Shown: positions 1 through 7,609, numbered from the stretch's first letter. The stretch is DNA of 23,618 nucleotides from Proteobacteria bacterium UBA7447 (GCA_002477475.1 DLPX01000054.1:35911-59528); one strand, 5' to 3'. A program made the numbers and translations. Notes: generated from the letters alone by a model not told the origin.

Positions 1-53
1 CGACAGTCGATCAAAATTTCAAATCGAAAGAAGAAAACAGGAACTGATTAAGC

Positions 54-380
54 ATGTCCGACAATATTATCCACGTCAGCGATGACTCATTTGAGCAGGA
101 AGTCCTGCAGTCCGAAATGCCCGTGCTTATCGACTACTGGGCCGAATGGTGCGGCCCGTGCAAGATGATTGCGCCCGTGCTGGCCGAGGTGGCGAGCGAA
201 TATGCGGACAAGGTCCGGGTCGCCAAGCTGAATATTGATGAAAACCCGGCGACGCCGCCCAAGTACGGCATCCGCGGCATTCCTACTCTCATGCTGTTTA
301 AGAACGGCGAAGTAGAAGCCACCAAAGTGGGTGCCGTGTCCAAAGCCCAGTTAACGGCCTTTCTGGACGAAAACATCTGA
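54..380 (+). CDS. trxA: Thioredoxin 1 (TrxA)
   Basis: A 108-residue cytoplasmic thiol-disulfide reductant that reduces protein disulfides and is itself recharged by thioredoxin reductase. The active site WCGPCK is at residues 32-37 (C33, C36), and the cis-proline loop GIPTL is at 75-79. Length and fold order match classical bacterial Trx1 with no extra domain. A short purine-rich AGGAA lies about ten bases before the ATG. One small oddity is NPATPPKYGI, where most homologues have NPxTAxKYGI; this should not affect catalysis. It sits directly upstream of rho, a linkage conserved in many gammaproteobacteria. The 231-base gap to rho has no clear intrinsic terminator, so partial read-through is possible. 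Confidence 0.97.
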   Translation: MSDNIIHVSDDSFEQEVLQSEMPVLIDYWAEWCGPCKMIAPVLAEVASEYADKVRVAKLNIDENPATPPKYGIRGIPTLMLFKNGEVEATKVGAVSKAQLTAFLDENI

Positions 381-430
381 GACATCGCCTGGCATCGAAA
401 AGGCTGATACCCGAATCCCCGAATACTGCA

Positions 431-540
431 GCCGGCCCCAACACCAAGGAGAGGTCGGCTGAATCCCGAAACACAAAACGAGTTAAACCAGGGCAAACTG
501 CCCGCCCCACCACCAGATTCAATCAAAACCAACCCTGCAT
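431..540 (+). promoter_or_regulatory. C-rich, G-poor rho leader (possible rut-like autoregulatory region)
   Basis: In the trxA-rho gap, positions 471-540 hold 26 C and 9 G by hand count, and the 40 bases 501-540 hold 19 C and only 3 G. Such unstructured C-rich, G-poor RNA is the known loading preference of Rho, and rho is known to be autogenously attenuated in its leader in E. coli. An imperfect stem (431-437 with 453-459) precedes the C-rich part. The assignment as an autoregulatory rut site is inference. Confidence 0.45.
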
Positions 541-611
541 GCCGTGAGATCACCCGGATCCCGCGGCCAGACGGGTGTTTATTCCTACCCCTTACCGAGG
601 TCTGTATCGTC

Positions 612-1874
612 ATGTCCCTGAGCCTGTCAGAGCTTAAAGCCAAAACCCCCACAGAACTTGCAGAGGTCGCCCGATCTCTCAAGTTGGATAACGTGACCCG
701 TCTGCGCAAGCAGGATCAGATATTTGCCATTCTTAAGTCTCAGGCAAAACGCGGCGAGAAGATCAAGGGCGAAGGCGTTGTTGAAATCCTGCAGGACGGG
801 TTTGGCTTCCTGCGCTCGGCGAGCAGTTCCTATCTTGCGGGCCCGGACGACGTTTATGTTTCCCCGAGCCAGATTCGCCGGTTTGGCCTCCGAACCGGCG
901 ACACCGTCGCGGGACTGGTCCGCCCACCCAAGGATTCCGAGCGCTACTTTGCGCTGCTGAAAGTAGAGACCATCAACTATCAGCCGCCTGAAGAAGCCAA
1001 GAAGAAGATTCTCTTTGAGAACCTCACGCCTTTGCATCCCGATGAGCGCATCCGACTCGAGCAGGGCAACGGGTCATCGGAAGACCTGACCGGAAGGACC
1101 ATTGATATCGTGTCACCGATCGGCAAAGGTCAGCGCGGCCTGCTGGTGTCGGCGCCCAAAACGGGCAAGACCGTCATGCTGCAGCAGATTGCTCACGCCG
1201 TGACGGCATCTGAGCCCGACTGCGAGTTGATCGTTCTGCTGATCGATGAGCGCCCGGAAGAGGTGACCGAAATGAAGCGCACAGTGCGCGGCGAAGTGGT
1301 GTCCTCGACGTTTGATGAACCCGCCACCCGCCACGTACAGGTGGCCGAGATGGTGATTGAGAAAGCCAAGCGCCTCGTGGAACACAAGAGGGATGTGGTG
1401 ATTCTGTTGGATTCCATCACCCGTCTCGCGCGGGCCTACAACACGGTCCAGCCGGCGTCAGGTAAGGTGCTGACCGGTGGTGTCGATGCCAACGCGCTGC
1501 AAAAGCCCAAGCGTTTCTTTGGGGCGGCCCGAAACATCGAGGAAGGCGGCAGTCTCACGATTCTCGCCACCGCTCTCATCGATACGGGCTCAAAGATGGA
1601 TGAAGTTATCTACGAGGAGTTCAAGGGTACCGGCAACATGGAGATTCACCTGGACAGGAGAATCGCCGAAAAACGGGTCTATCCCTCGATCGTCATCAGC
1701 CGCTCCGGCACCCGCCGCGAGGAATTGCTGACGGATCCCGCGGAGCTTCAGAAGATCTGGCTGTTGCGCAAATTGTTGCACCCAATGGATGACATAGAAG
1801 CCGTCGAATTCATGCTCGATAAACTGCGAGCCACCAAGAGTAACGCCGAATTCTTTAAATCAATGAACCGGTAA
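612..1874 (+). CDS. rho: Transcription termination factor Rho
   Basis: A 420-residue hexameric RNA-dependent ATPase that terminates transcription. The N-terminal Rho-N region is followed by the primary RNA-binding cold-shock fold, with the RNP1-like DGFGFLR at 62-68. Next come the Walker A loop APKTGKT at 181-187, the Walker B strand VVILLDS at 262-268, the Q-loop region around GKVLTGGVDANAL (284-296), and the GSKMDEVIYEEFKGTGNME segment. The usual PPKAGKT of gammaproteobacterial Rho reads APKTGKT here, which keeps the catalytic lysine and threonine. Length matches the standard 419-420 residues. The start has GAGG 11 bases upstream. The preceding leader is C-rich and may let Rho attenuate its own synthesis. 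Confidence 0.98.
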   Translation: MSLSLSELKAKTPTELAEVARSLKLDNVTRLRKQDQIFAILKSQAKRGEKIKGEGVVEILQDGFGFLRSASSSYLAGPDDVYVSPSQIRRFGLRTGDTVAGLVRPPKDSERYFALLKVETINYQPPEEAKKKILFENLTPLHPDERIRLEQGNGSSEDLTGRTIDIVSPIGKGQRGLLVSAPKTGKTVMLQQIAHAVTASEPDCELIVLLIDERPEEVTEMKRTVRGEVVSSTFDEPATRHVQVAEMVIEKAKRLVEHKRDVVILLDSITRLARAYNTVQPASGKVLTGGVDANALQKPKRFFGAARNIEEGGSLTILATALIDTGSKMDEVIYEEFKGTGNMEIHLDRRIAEKRVYPSIVISRSGTRREELLTDPAELQKIWLLRKLLHPMDDIEAVEFMLDKLRATKSNAEFFKSMNR

Positions 1875-1958
1875 ACCTGAACTTGCGGCCCGGCACCGTT
1901 TCGCCTATGATCTCGCCCCCCTGCGGACCGGACCCGCTGCCAAACCAGCCGTTTTGTC

Positions 1959-2165
1959 ATGAAGCCAGAAATTCATCCCTCCTACGACACCATTAAAGTC
2001 GTCTGTGCCTGCGGCAACAGTTTCGAGACCCGTTCAACGCTCGGGCAGGAACTGCACGTGGAAATCTGCTCAGCCTGTCATCCGTTCTACACGGGCCAGC
2101 AAAAGATCGTCGATACCGCCGGGCGCGTTGGCAAGTTCCAGAAAAAGTACGGCCGTTCGGCTTAA
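1959..2165 (+). CDS. rpmE: 50S ribosomal protein L31, zinc-binding (C+) form
   Basis: A 68-residue large-subunit ribosomal protein. It carries all four zinc-ligand cysteines (C16 and C18 in VCACG, C37 and C40 in CSACH), so it is the zinc-containing C+ paralogue rather than the Zur-regulated C- form. The HPFYTG motif and the basic C-terminal tail are typical. The start ATG has no strong ribosome binding site. The gene lies 84 bases after rho, a common neighbourhood in Pseudomonas-like genomes. A small stem-loop follows its stop. Confidence 0.96.
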   Translation: MKPEIHPSYDTIKVVCACGNSFETRSTLGQELHVEICSACHPFYTGQQKIVDTAGRVGKFQKKYGRSA

Positions 2166-2976
2166 GTATCCCGGCGCCAGGGGTGTCTGGCGTAACGCTT
2201 TTGAACGACGACGACCTATTGGGGTTGTGCTGTTGTGTCTGCTTTTATTTTGTCCCGCACCGGTTTTTGCCGAGATTGAAAGGCGGCTCGGTGAGGTCGC
2301 CAAAATTGTTGACGGCGATACGCTGATTCTTGATTCTGGCGAAGCGATTCGCCTCGTGGGGATCAACACGCCGGAGATGGCGAGGGACGGTCGTCCGGCA
2401 GAACCCCTCGCTCTTGAGGCGAGAGACACTCTCGCTGCACTGCTCGCCGATGGACAGGCGCTGATCGAAAATGCGACGCAGCCGCTTGACCGTCATGGCC
2501 GCACGCTTGCTCATCTCTTTCGCCCTGACGGTATCCATGTTCAGGAAGTCCTGCTGCGAAAAGGCTTGGCAAGTGCCGTGGCGATCGCACCCAACGACCG
2601 CTATCTCGATCGTTTAATCGAGGCGGAGAGCGCTGCCCACCACGCGGATCGCGGGCTTTGGGCGCTGGACTACTATGCCCCTAAGGCGCAGGACAAGGTC
2701 GGCGCAGGCTACCAGTTTGTTCGGGCACGTCTTTCACGGATCGAGATGGGAAAAAAGTGGTTCAGTTTTTCGGCGGGAAAAAGCCTCACGGTCCTGGTAC
2801 GCCGAAGCGACTGGACCTCCCGGTTTGATTACTCTCCGATAGCGCTGGATCAGGCGAGTATCGCGGTGCGCGGATGGTTCTCAAAAAAGAAAACCCGCGC
2901 GACCCTTGTGATCAACCACCCCTTTATGCTGGAGCGTTGCGGTATCAGTCCGCTGCGTCTTTGCGCTGGTGATTAA
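2128..2976 (+). CDS. Secreted staphylococcal-nuclease-like (thermonuclease family) protein
   Basis: A thermonuclease-fold protein likely exported to the periplasm. A signal peptide is visible: a basic ERRRP segment, the hydrophobic stretch GVVLLCLLLF, then PAPVFA just before the mature EIERR. The SNase domain follows with KIVDGDTL, IRLVGINTPE and DRHGRTLAH, covering the nucleolytic Asp, Arg and Glu positions. The second Asp is replaced by Asn in GINTPE, a change seen in some relatives. About 90 further residues follow the nuclease domain and are unassigned. No in-frame ATG lies between 2005 (deep inside rpmE) and 2377 (inside the domain). I chose TTG 2128; GTG 2227 would remove the basic part of the signal peptide. 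Function and the C-terminal part are uncertain; the domain call is firm. Confidence 0.8.
   Translation: MASSRKSTAVRLKYPGARGVWRNAFERRRPIGVVLLCLLLFCPAPVFAEIERRLGEVAKIVDGDTLILDSGEAIRLVGINTPEMARDGRPAEPLALEARDTLAALLADGQALIENATQPLDRHGRTLAHLFRPDGIHVQEVLLRKGLASAVAIAPNDRYLDRLIEAESAAHHADRGLWALDYYAPKAQDKVGAGYQFVRARLSRIEMGKKWFSFSAGKSLTVLVRRSDWTSRFDYSPIALDQASIAVRGWFSKKKTRATLVINHPFMLERCGISPLRLCAGD
2175..2202 (+). terminator. Stem-loop after rpmE, weak terminator candidate
   Basis: CGCCAG (2175-2180) and CTGGCG (2187-2192) form a perfect 6-bp inverted repeat with a 6-base loop, ten bases after the rpmE stop. A short TTTT follows only at 2199-2202, so it is a poor intrinsic terminator. It may instead act as a 3' stability hairpin, or structure the start of the nuclease gene that reads through it. 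Confidence 0.35.
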
Positions 2977-3066
2977 TTCGGGATCGCAAGAGAGGCAGTG
3001 ATTATCTCGACCCATATTTCCGGGCGAGCGGGTAGACTTCAAAACATGAAAATTCGAAAGATTTCA

Positions 3067-3528
3067 ATGAAAAAAACCGTTTCCATGCTTATTGCGATGG
3101 TCCTGACTATCGCGTCCGGACCCGTCTTGGCGGGGACTTTCGGCGTCCATGCACCGATGGTGCGCATGGTGCCGCCCGGCCAAACGGTCAGCGCGGCCTT
3201 CATGATCCTGCAAAATCACGGCATGAAGGAGCGAACCGTGATTGCAGCGCACTCGGATGTTGCCGATGCGGTGGAGCTGCATAACCACATCATGGAGGAC
3301 GGCATGATGAAGATGCGTCGAGTTGATGCGATCGTAGTGCCGGGACATGCTGAAGTTGTGCTGAAGCCAGGGGGGCTGCACATCATGCTGATTGGCCTGA
3401 CCCGCAGTCTTGAAGTTGGAAAGAACGTGACCCTCGAGCTCGAATTTGCGGACGGTGAACGCCTGTCCTTCGAAGCGCCGGTGCAGATGGTTTCGAAAGA
3501 GCATGATCACTCGACCCACGATCACTGA
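3067..3528 (+). CDS. Periplasmic copper chaperone PCu(A)C
   Basis: A 153-residue exported copper(I) chaperone that delivers copper to the CuA or CuB site of cytochrome oxidase, usually with a Sco protein. The family motif H-X10-M-X21-H-X-M is present exactly: H72, M83, H105 and M107. Residues 1-22 form a signal peptide (MKKTVSML, then hydrophobic, then GPVLA). A histidine-rich tail (EHDHSTHDH) may hold additional copper. ATG 3067 gives the cleanest signal peptide; ATG 3046 in the same frame adds seven basic residues and is a viable alternative. The sco gene starts 36 bases downstream, so the pair is very probably cotranscribed. Confidence 0.9.
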   Translation: MKKTVSMLIAMVLTIASGPVLAGTFGVHAPMVRMVPPGQTVSAAFMILQNHGMKERTVIAAHSDVADAVELHNHIMEDGMMKMRRVDAIVVPGHAEVVLKPGGLHIMLIGLTRSLEVGKNVTLELEFADGERLSFEAPVQMVSKEHDHSTHDH

Positions 3529-3564
3529 CTGGGCCCACCAGAAACTATTCGGAGAGAAGAAACC

Positions 3565-4164
3565 GTGTTGAAGTCCTGGCGCATGCCCGTGCTGGCCCTG
3601 CTGGTGGCAACCGGCGTCGGTTTGGGTGCGGGAGTAGGGTGGCATCAGCATCGTGCGCAAAGTGTCAATCCCTATGCGCATCTTGGCGGCGACTTCACGC
3701 TGGCGTCGGCCGACGGCCCGGTGTCGTTGAGTGACTTTCGGGGCCAGGCAGTGATGCTGTTCTTTGGCTATACCACCTGCCCCGATGTATGTCCGATGGA
3801 TCTGGCGAAGATCAGTGCCGTGATCAACCGTTTTTCCGACGCCAATCCGCAGCAGGTGGCAGGGCTCTTCGTCAGTGTCGATACTGAACGGGATACGCCA
3901 GAGCGCACGGCAGAGTATGCGGCCTTCTTTCATCCCCGGATCACGGGGGTCAGTGGGTCAGTCCAGGCGGTGGATACGGTTGCCAAGCAGTACTATGTGC
4001 TCTACCAGAAAGTGGAAGACCCCGGCTCTGCGCTGGGGTACACCGTCGATCATTCGGCAACGACCTATCTCATCGGCCCGAAGGGCAAAGTCCGCCAACT
4101 GTTGAAGCACGATTCGACCGTAGATGAGATGACTGACGCTGTGCGTGCGGTGCTCGCGGGATAG
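3565..4164 (+). CDS. SCO1/SenC family copper/thiol protein
   Basis: A 199-residue membrane-anchored thioredoxin-fold protein for cytochrome c oxidase copper-centre assembly. An N-terminal hydrophobic anchor lies at about residues 8-25. The copper-binding CPDVCP motif (C72, C76) and the distal ligand H163 in VDHSATTYL are all present. The start is GTG 3565, with GGAGAG seven to eight bases upstream. It directly follows the PCu(A)C gene, which supports joint action on the oxidase. prmB begins 17 bases after its stop. Confidence 0.94.
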   Translation: MLKSWRMPVLALLVATGVGLGAGVGWHQHRAQSVNPYAHLGGDFTLASADGPVSLSDFRGQAVMLFFGYTTCPDVCPMDLAKISAVINRFSDANPQQVAGLFVSVDTERDTPERTAEYAAFFHPRITGVSGSVQAVDTVAKQYYVLYQKVEDPGSALGYTVDHSATTYLIGPKGKVRQLLKHDSTVDEMTDAVRAVLAG

Positions 4165-4180
4165 CCTGGGAAGCATTCTG

Positions 4181-5071
4181 ATGAGTATCAGTCTGGAGCA
4201 GCAGGTTGACGAGACCGCCAATGCCCTCGATGCGGCGGACCTGTTTTTTGGTCACGGCACTGATAATGCTTTTGATGAGGCAGCCTGGTTGGTGCTCGAA
4301 GCCTGTGACCTGGATCCCAGCGGCGAAGACATTCCCTGGGATCAGTCGCTGACTCCCGCCCAGCAGGCGTCCGTTGCGGCATTGCTCAAGCGGCGGATTG
4401 ATAGCGGTGAGCCGCTCGCGTATCTGGTGAACCGCGCCTGGTTTGCCGGCAATGATTTTTTTATTGATCATCGGGCCATTGTGCCGCGTTCCCACATCGG
4501 TGAATGGATTGCGGACGGTTTCTTTCCCTGGCGGGCGGATCGTCCTGCGGCAGCCGTCCTTGATCTATGTACCGGCAGTGGTTGCATCGCCGTTGCCCTG
4601 GCGCTCGCCTTTCCCGAGGCCACGGTTGATGCCAGCGACATCAGCGACAGCGCGTTGGAAGTCGCCGAAATAAATGTGGCACGTTATGCTGTACAGGACC
4701 GCGTCCGGCTCAAGCGCGGAGACCTTTTCGAGGGACTCGGCGAGGCTCGGTATGATCTGATCGTTTGCAACCCGCCCTACGTCAGTGACGACATCATGGA
4801 TGGGCTGCCGGGCGAATACCGACACGAGCCGGCGCTGGCGTTCGCCGGAGGGGCGAGTGGTCTGGACTTCATCAACCGGTTGATGGATCAGGCACGCAAC
4901 CACCTGACGGAAGACGGACTTTTAGTGGTTGAGGCAGGCAGTGCGCGGGAGTCGCTTGAGGCAGCTTGGCCGCGAACCCCCTTTTCATGGCTGATGTCAG
5001 AAAACGGCGAAGCGGTGGTGTTCGCCCTGGAAGCGGCGGAACTCGACCCGTCGCCCCGAATGCCGGCCTGA
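4181..5071 (+). CDS. prmB: Ribosomal protein L3 N5-glutamine methyltransferase (PrmB)
   Basis: A 296-residue SAM-dependent methyltransferase of the HemK/PrmC superfamily that modifies a glutamine of ribosomal protein L3. The SAM-binding motif DLCTGSGCI is at 128-136 and the glutamine-site motif NPPY at 197-200. The upstream segment GEPLAYLVNRAWFAGNDFFID-VPRS (written with the gap) is characteristic of PrmB rather than PrmC. ATG 4181 has GGGAAG upstream and gives a length near the E. coli enzyme. Its 3' end faces rubredoxin across 19 bases. Confidence 0.92.
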   Translation: MSISLEQQVDETANALDAADLFFGHGTDNAFDEAAWLVLEACDLDPSGEDIPWDQSLTPAQQASVAALLKRRIDSGEPLAYLVNRAWFAGNDFFIDHRAIVPRSHIGEWIADGFFPWRADRPAAAVLDLCTGSGCIAVALALAFPEATVDASDISDSALEVAEINVARYAVQDRVRLKRGDLFEGLGEARYDLIVCNPPYVSDDIMDGLPGEYRHEPALAFAGGASGLDFINRLMDQARNHLTEDGLLVVEAGSARESLEAAWPRTPFSWLMSENGEAVVFALEAAELDPSPRMPA

Positions 5072-5090
5072 GCCGGGAGGGCCGGGTGAG

Positions 5091-5261
5091 TCAGATTTCA
5101 ATCATCTCAAAGTCGACTTTTGTGGCATCACAGTCCGGGCACTGCCAATCGTCGGGAATGTCTTCCCAGCGGGTTCCGGGTGCGATACCTTCTTCGGGAA
5201 GCCCTTCGGCTTCGTCGTAGACAAAACCACAGATAATGCACATGAAAGTTCGATTAGCCAT
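5091..5261 (-). CDS. Rubredoxin
   Basis: A 56-residue one-iron electron carrier. The two CxxC ligands are C8-C11 (CIIC) and C41-C44 (CPDC), with the family GFVYDEAEG and GTRWEDIPDDWQCPDC segments intact. A much longer reading frame extends upstream into hemL on the opposite strand, but homology begins at the ATG at 5261. It is divergent from hemL across a 114-base gap holding a perfect inverted repeat. Electron partners are not visible in this window. Confidence 0.95.
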   Translation of the reverse strand: MANRTFMCIICGFVYDEAEGLPEEGIAPGTRWEDIPDDWQCPDCDATKVDFEMIEI

Positions 5262-5292
5262 CACAAGTTTTAGGAAGAAGCAGAAACAGGCC

Positions 5293-5316
5293 CGCGATTC
5301 TAGCCTAAGAATCGCG
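5293..5316. repeat. Perfect 9-bp inverted repeat between rubredoxin and hemL
   Basis: CGCGATTCT (5293-5301) and AGAATCGCG (5308-5316) flank a 6-base spacer in the divergent intergenic region. On the minus strand the right part of the repeat contains TAGAAT, a plausible -10 box for rubredoxin. It could be an operator serving both genes or an RNA hairpin; the regulator is unknown. Confidence 0.6.
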
Positions 5317-5375
5317 AGCAGGGCGTCCTGCCGCCGCCGGTATTTTTGTCTCATTTCAGACAGGGAGTTTTTTGT

Positions 5376-6659
5376 ATGAGTAACGACGACCATCTTTTTG
5401 AAAATGCGTGCGCAGTTATCCCGGGCGGAGTGAATTCCCCCGTGCGGGCATTCAAGTCTGTAGGCGGCACCCCAGTATTCATTGATCACGCAAAGGGGCC
5501 ATTTCTGTTCGGCGCCAATGGTCAGCGCTACATCGACTATGTGGGCTCGTGGGGCCCGATGATTCTGGGTCATGCAGACCCCGACGTCGTCGAGGCGGTG
5601 CAGTTGGCTGCTGCTGAGGGCCTCAGTTACGGCGCGCCCACAGAACTCGAAACGCAGCTCGCCCACCTTGTGTGTCAGGCGGTGCCGTCGATGGACCAGG
5701 TGCGTATGGTGAATTCAGGCACCGAGGCGACCATGAGCGCCATCCGTCTTGCCCGGGGTTATACCGGCCGCGACACGTTGATCAAGTTCGAGGGCTGCTA
5801 CCACGGGCATGCCGATAGCCTTCTGGTGAAGGCGGGTTCCGGAGCTCTCACGCTCGGCATTCCGACCTCTCCCGGGGTACCTAAAGATGCGGCCCGGCAC
5901 ACTCTGACGCTTGAGTACAACAACAGCGAAGAGGTGCGGCAGGTCTTTGCCGAATCAGGCGACGATATCGCCGCCGTGATTGTGGAGCCCGTTACCGGGA
6001 ACATGAACTGTATCGCTCCTGCGCCGGGTTTTCTGGAAACCTTGCGCGAGGTCTGTGATCAAAGCGGCGCGGTGCTGATTTTTGACGAGGTCATGACGGG
6101 GTTTCGCGTGGGACCGGGCGGGGCGCAGGAACTCTATGGTATCCGGCCGGATCTCACGACCCTGGGCAAGGTCCTGGGCGGTGGATTGCCGGTAGGCGCT
6201 TTCGGCGGCCGCGCCGAGATCATGGCGCATCTCGCGCCGCTCGGGCCGGTCTATCAGGCGGGCACCCTATCGGGAAATCCCCTCGCCATGAGTGCGGGGA
6301 TCGCAACACTGAAAAAAGTCGGGGCACCGGGATTCTTTGATGCCCTGACCGAAACCACCCGCTCACTCGTCACCGGTATGGCCCAGGCTGCTGCCGACGC
6401 GGGTATTCCCTTGGCGACAGAATCTGTTGGCGGAATGTTTGGACTCTTCTTCACTGAGAACGATCGCGTTAGTTCGTTTGCGCAAGTGATGGCCTGCGAC
6501 AGTGAGCGTTTCTCAACGTTTTTCCATGGCATGCTCAAGCGGGGTATCTACCTTGCGCCCTCGGCGTTTGAGGCAGGCTTTGTCTCGGTGACCCATTCCG
6601 AAGCTCAAATTAGCGAAACGCTGACGGCGGCCGCTGAGGTCTTTGCTGAGCTTAACTGA
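5376..6659 (+). CDS. hemL: Glutamate-1-semialdehyde 2,1-aminomutase (HemL)
   Basis: A 427-residue PLP enzyme that converts glutamate-1-semialdehyde to 5-aminolevulinate in the C5 route to heme. The PLP lysine is K265 in TTLGKVLGGGLPVGAFGGR, at the E. coli position. The MVNSGTEATMSA and IFDEVMTGFR motifs are also present. ATG 5376 has CAGGGAG upstream and gives a family-standard length; the in-frame extension to 5346 is not needed. Its stop overlaps the stop of the converging DUF4870-type gene by eight bases, leaving no room for a separate terminator. Confidence 0.97.
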   Translation: MSNDDHLFENACAVIPGGVNSPVRAFKSVGGTPVFIDHAKGPFLFGANGQRYIDYVGSWGPMILGHADPDVVEAVQLAAAEGLSYGAPTELETQLAHLVCQAVPSMDQVRMVNSGTEATMSAIRLARGYTGRDTLIKFEGCYHGHADSLLVKAGSGALTLGIPTSPGVPKDAARHTLTLEYNNSEEVRQVFAESGDDIAAVIVEPVTGNMNCIAPAPGFLETLREVCDQSGAVLIFDEVMTGFRVGPGGAQELYGIRPDLTTLGKVLGGGLPVGAFGGRAEIMAHLAPLGPVYQAGTLSGNPLAMSAGIATLKKVGAPGFFDALTETTRSLVTGMAQAAADAGIPLATESVGGMFGLFFTENDRVSSFAQVMACDSERFSTFFHGMLKRGIYLAPSAFEAGFVSVTHSEAQISETLTAAAEVFAELN

Positions 6660-7215
6660 GAAAGTTGATGGTCAGCGGATAATGCGCGGGGAGATTGACA
6701 GAAGTCCGCCAGCCGTTTCGGACCAGCACGATGATGTGAAACGCCATGAGGATGCCGAGCAGTAAAAATCCGACAAAGAAGAAAACCAGGATAAGCGCGC
6801 TGACATAGAAGATGCTGATGGTCAGGGCAAAGTTCAGCGCGGCTCGACCGTTGACATCCAGCGCATGGCCGTGCCGTCGCCAGAAAAGCCAGAGGATCCA
6901 GGGTCCGAGCAGATGCCCCAGAGGGAACCCGGCGTAGGTCGACAGCCCTGCTAGATGCAGGACAACAATTCTCCAGTCCGACGCGTGCGTCTGATCTTGT
7001 GACGACTCAGGGGTGACGGGTTGTGATCTCGCGAGTCCGATGATGCCCGTCATGGCGGCCAAAGACGCAAAGGTCAGGGCCAGGATCACCGCAGAGAAGG
7101 ACACGACCGGCAACCCCGGCAGTGACAACAACACCCCAGCCAGTCCGGCGGACGCGAGCAGGCCCAAACCCGCACCCAGAGCCAGAAAGCTGATGCAGAC
7201 GAACTTCAGCATCAT
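6652..7215 (-). CDS. DUF4870-type multi-spanning membrane protein
   Basis: A 187-residue membrane protein of unknown function. Residues from about 85 to the end match the DUF4870/Tic20-like pattern: HLAGLSTYAGFPLGHLLGPW, then WRRHGHALDVNGRAALNF, then two hydrophobic helices. The N-terminal 65 residues add further hydrophobic helices, which is more than the minimal DUF4870 unit. It ends with an eight-base stop-to-stop overlap with hemL. It lies downstream of the cold-shock gene on the same strand, separated by a hairpin. The start could be the first or second of two adjacent ATG codons. Confidence 0.75.
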   Translation of the reverse strand: MMLKFVCISFLALGAGLGLLASAGLAGVLLSLPGLPVVSFSAVILALTFASLAAMTGIIGLARSQPVTPESSQDQTHASDWRIVVLHLAGLSTYAGFPLGHLLGPWILWLFWRRHGHALDVNGRAALNFALTISIFYVSALILVFFFVGFLLLGILMAFHIIVLVRNGWRTSVNLPAHYPLTINFLS

Positions 7216-7262
7216 ACCGGCGAGCGGTTAGGACTCACGGGCAAAACGAGAAGTGATTGTCC

Positions 7263-7283
7263 CGGGCTGCCTTGGGCGGCCCG
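7263..7283. other. Hairpin downstream of the cold-shock gene
   Basis: CGGGC-T-GCC and GGC-G-GCCCG fold into a 9-bp stem with a three-base loop. There is a G-U pair if read on the plus strand and an A-C mismatch on the minus strand. It lies 11 bases past the cold-shock stop codon. No T-run follows on either strand, so an mRNA 3'-end stability element is as likely as a terminator. Confidence 0.4.
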
Positions 7284-7294
7284 TCGACGTGAGA

Positions 7295-7507
7295 TTACTC
7301 GAGGGGTGAAACGTCTTCCGCGGCGGGACCCTTGTCACGGGTCGTAAGAGTGAACTCAACACGCTGTCCTTCATTCAGAGTCTTGAACCCTTCTCCTCGG
7401 ATTTCACGGTAATGGACAAATACATCGTCTCCACCTTCCTGCTCAATAAAACCAAAGCCTTTTCTTTCGTTGAACCATTTAACGGTTCCGGTATGTCGTT
7501 CCGACAT
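7295..7507 (-). CDS. Cold-shock domain protein (Csp family)
   Basis: A 70-residue single cold-shock domain binding single-stranded RNA/DNA. RNP1 (KGFGFI) and RNP2 (VFVHY) are intact. The usual FVHYSAI reads FVHYREI here. The ATG at 7507 is fixed by a strong GGAGGAG just upstream on the minus strand; an in-frame start ten codons earlier is unnecessary. A candidate promoter and palindrome lie upstream in the gap to nudC. Whether this copy is cold-induced or constitutive cannot be told from the sequence. Confidence 0.95.
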   Translation of the reverse strand: MSERHTGTVKWFNERKGFGFIEQEGGDDVFVHYREIRGEGFKTLNEGQRVEFTLTTRDKGPAAEDVSPLE

Positions 7508-7577
7508 GAACTCCTCCACTATGGTGACTACAAACAATCTGGGGTCTTCGGTTCAATAGTCCTCGTTCCCCACGCGC

Positions 7578-7608
7578 ATTGTAGCCGTGTTGCGACTGGG
7601 CGCAACAC
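7578..7608 (-). promoter_or_regulatory. Candidate csp promoter overlapped by a perfect palindrome
   Basis: On the minus strand TACAAT (7583-7578) is a five-of-six -10 box, with a weak TTGCGC -35 sixteen bases upstream. A perfect 8-bp inverted repeat, GTGTTGCG (7587-7594) and CGCAACAC (7601-7608) with a 6-base spacer, covers the -35 and spacer. This gives a roughly 64-base leader before the cold-shock ATG. The palindrome looks like an operator; its binding protein is unknown. Confidence 0.5.
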
Positions 7609-7609
7609 T

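Noticed and set aside
402..410. ArgS lacking a canonical KMSKS loop (residue positions within the protein encoded at 8725-10461)
   Set aside because: Degenerate KMSK loops are normal in bacterial ArgS and do not indicate inactivation.
5091..5666. A 191-residue minus-strand protein ending in rubredoxin
   Set aside because: Only the last 56 residues are rubredoxin; the extension is antisense to hemL and is not a fusion.
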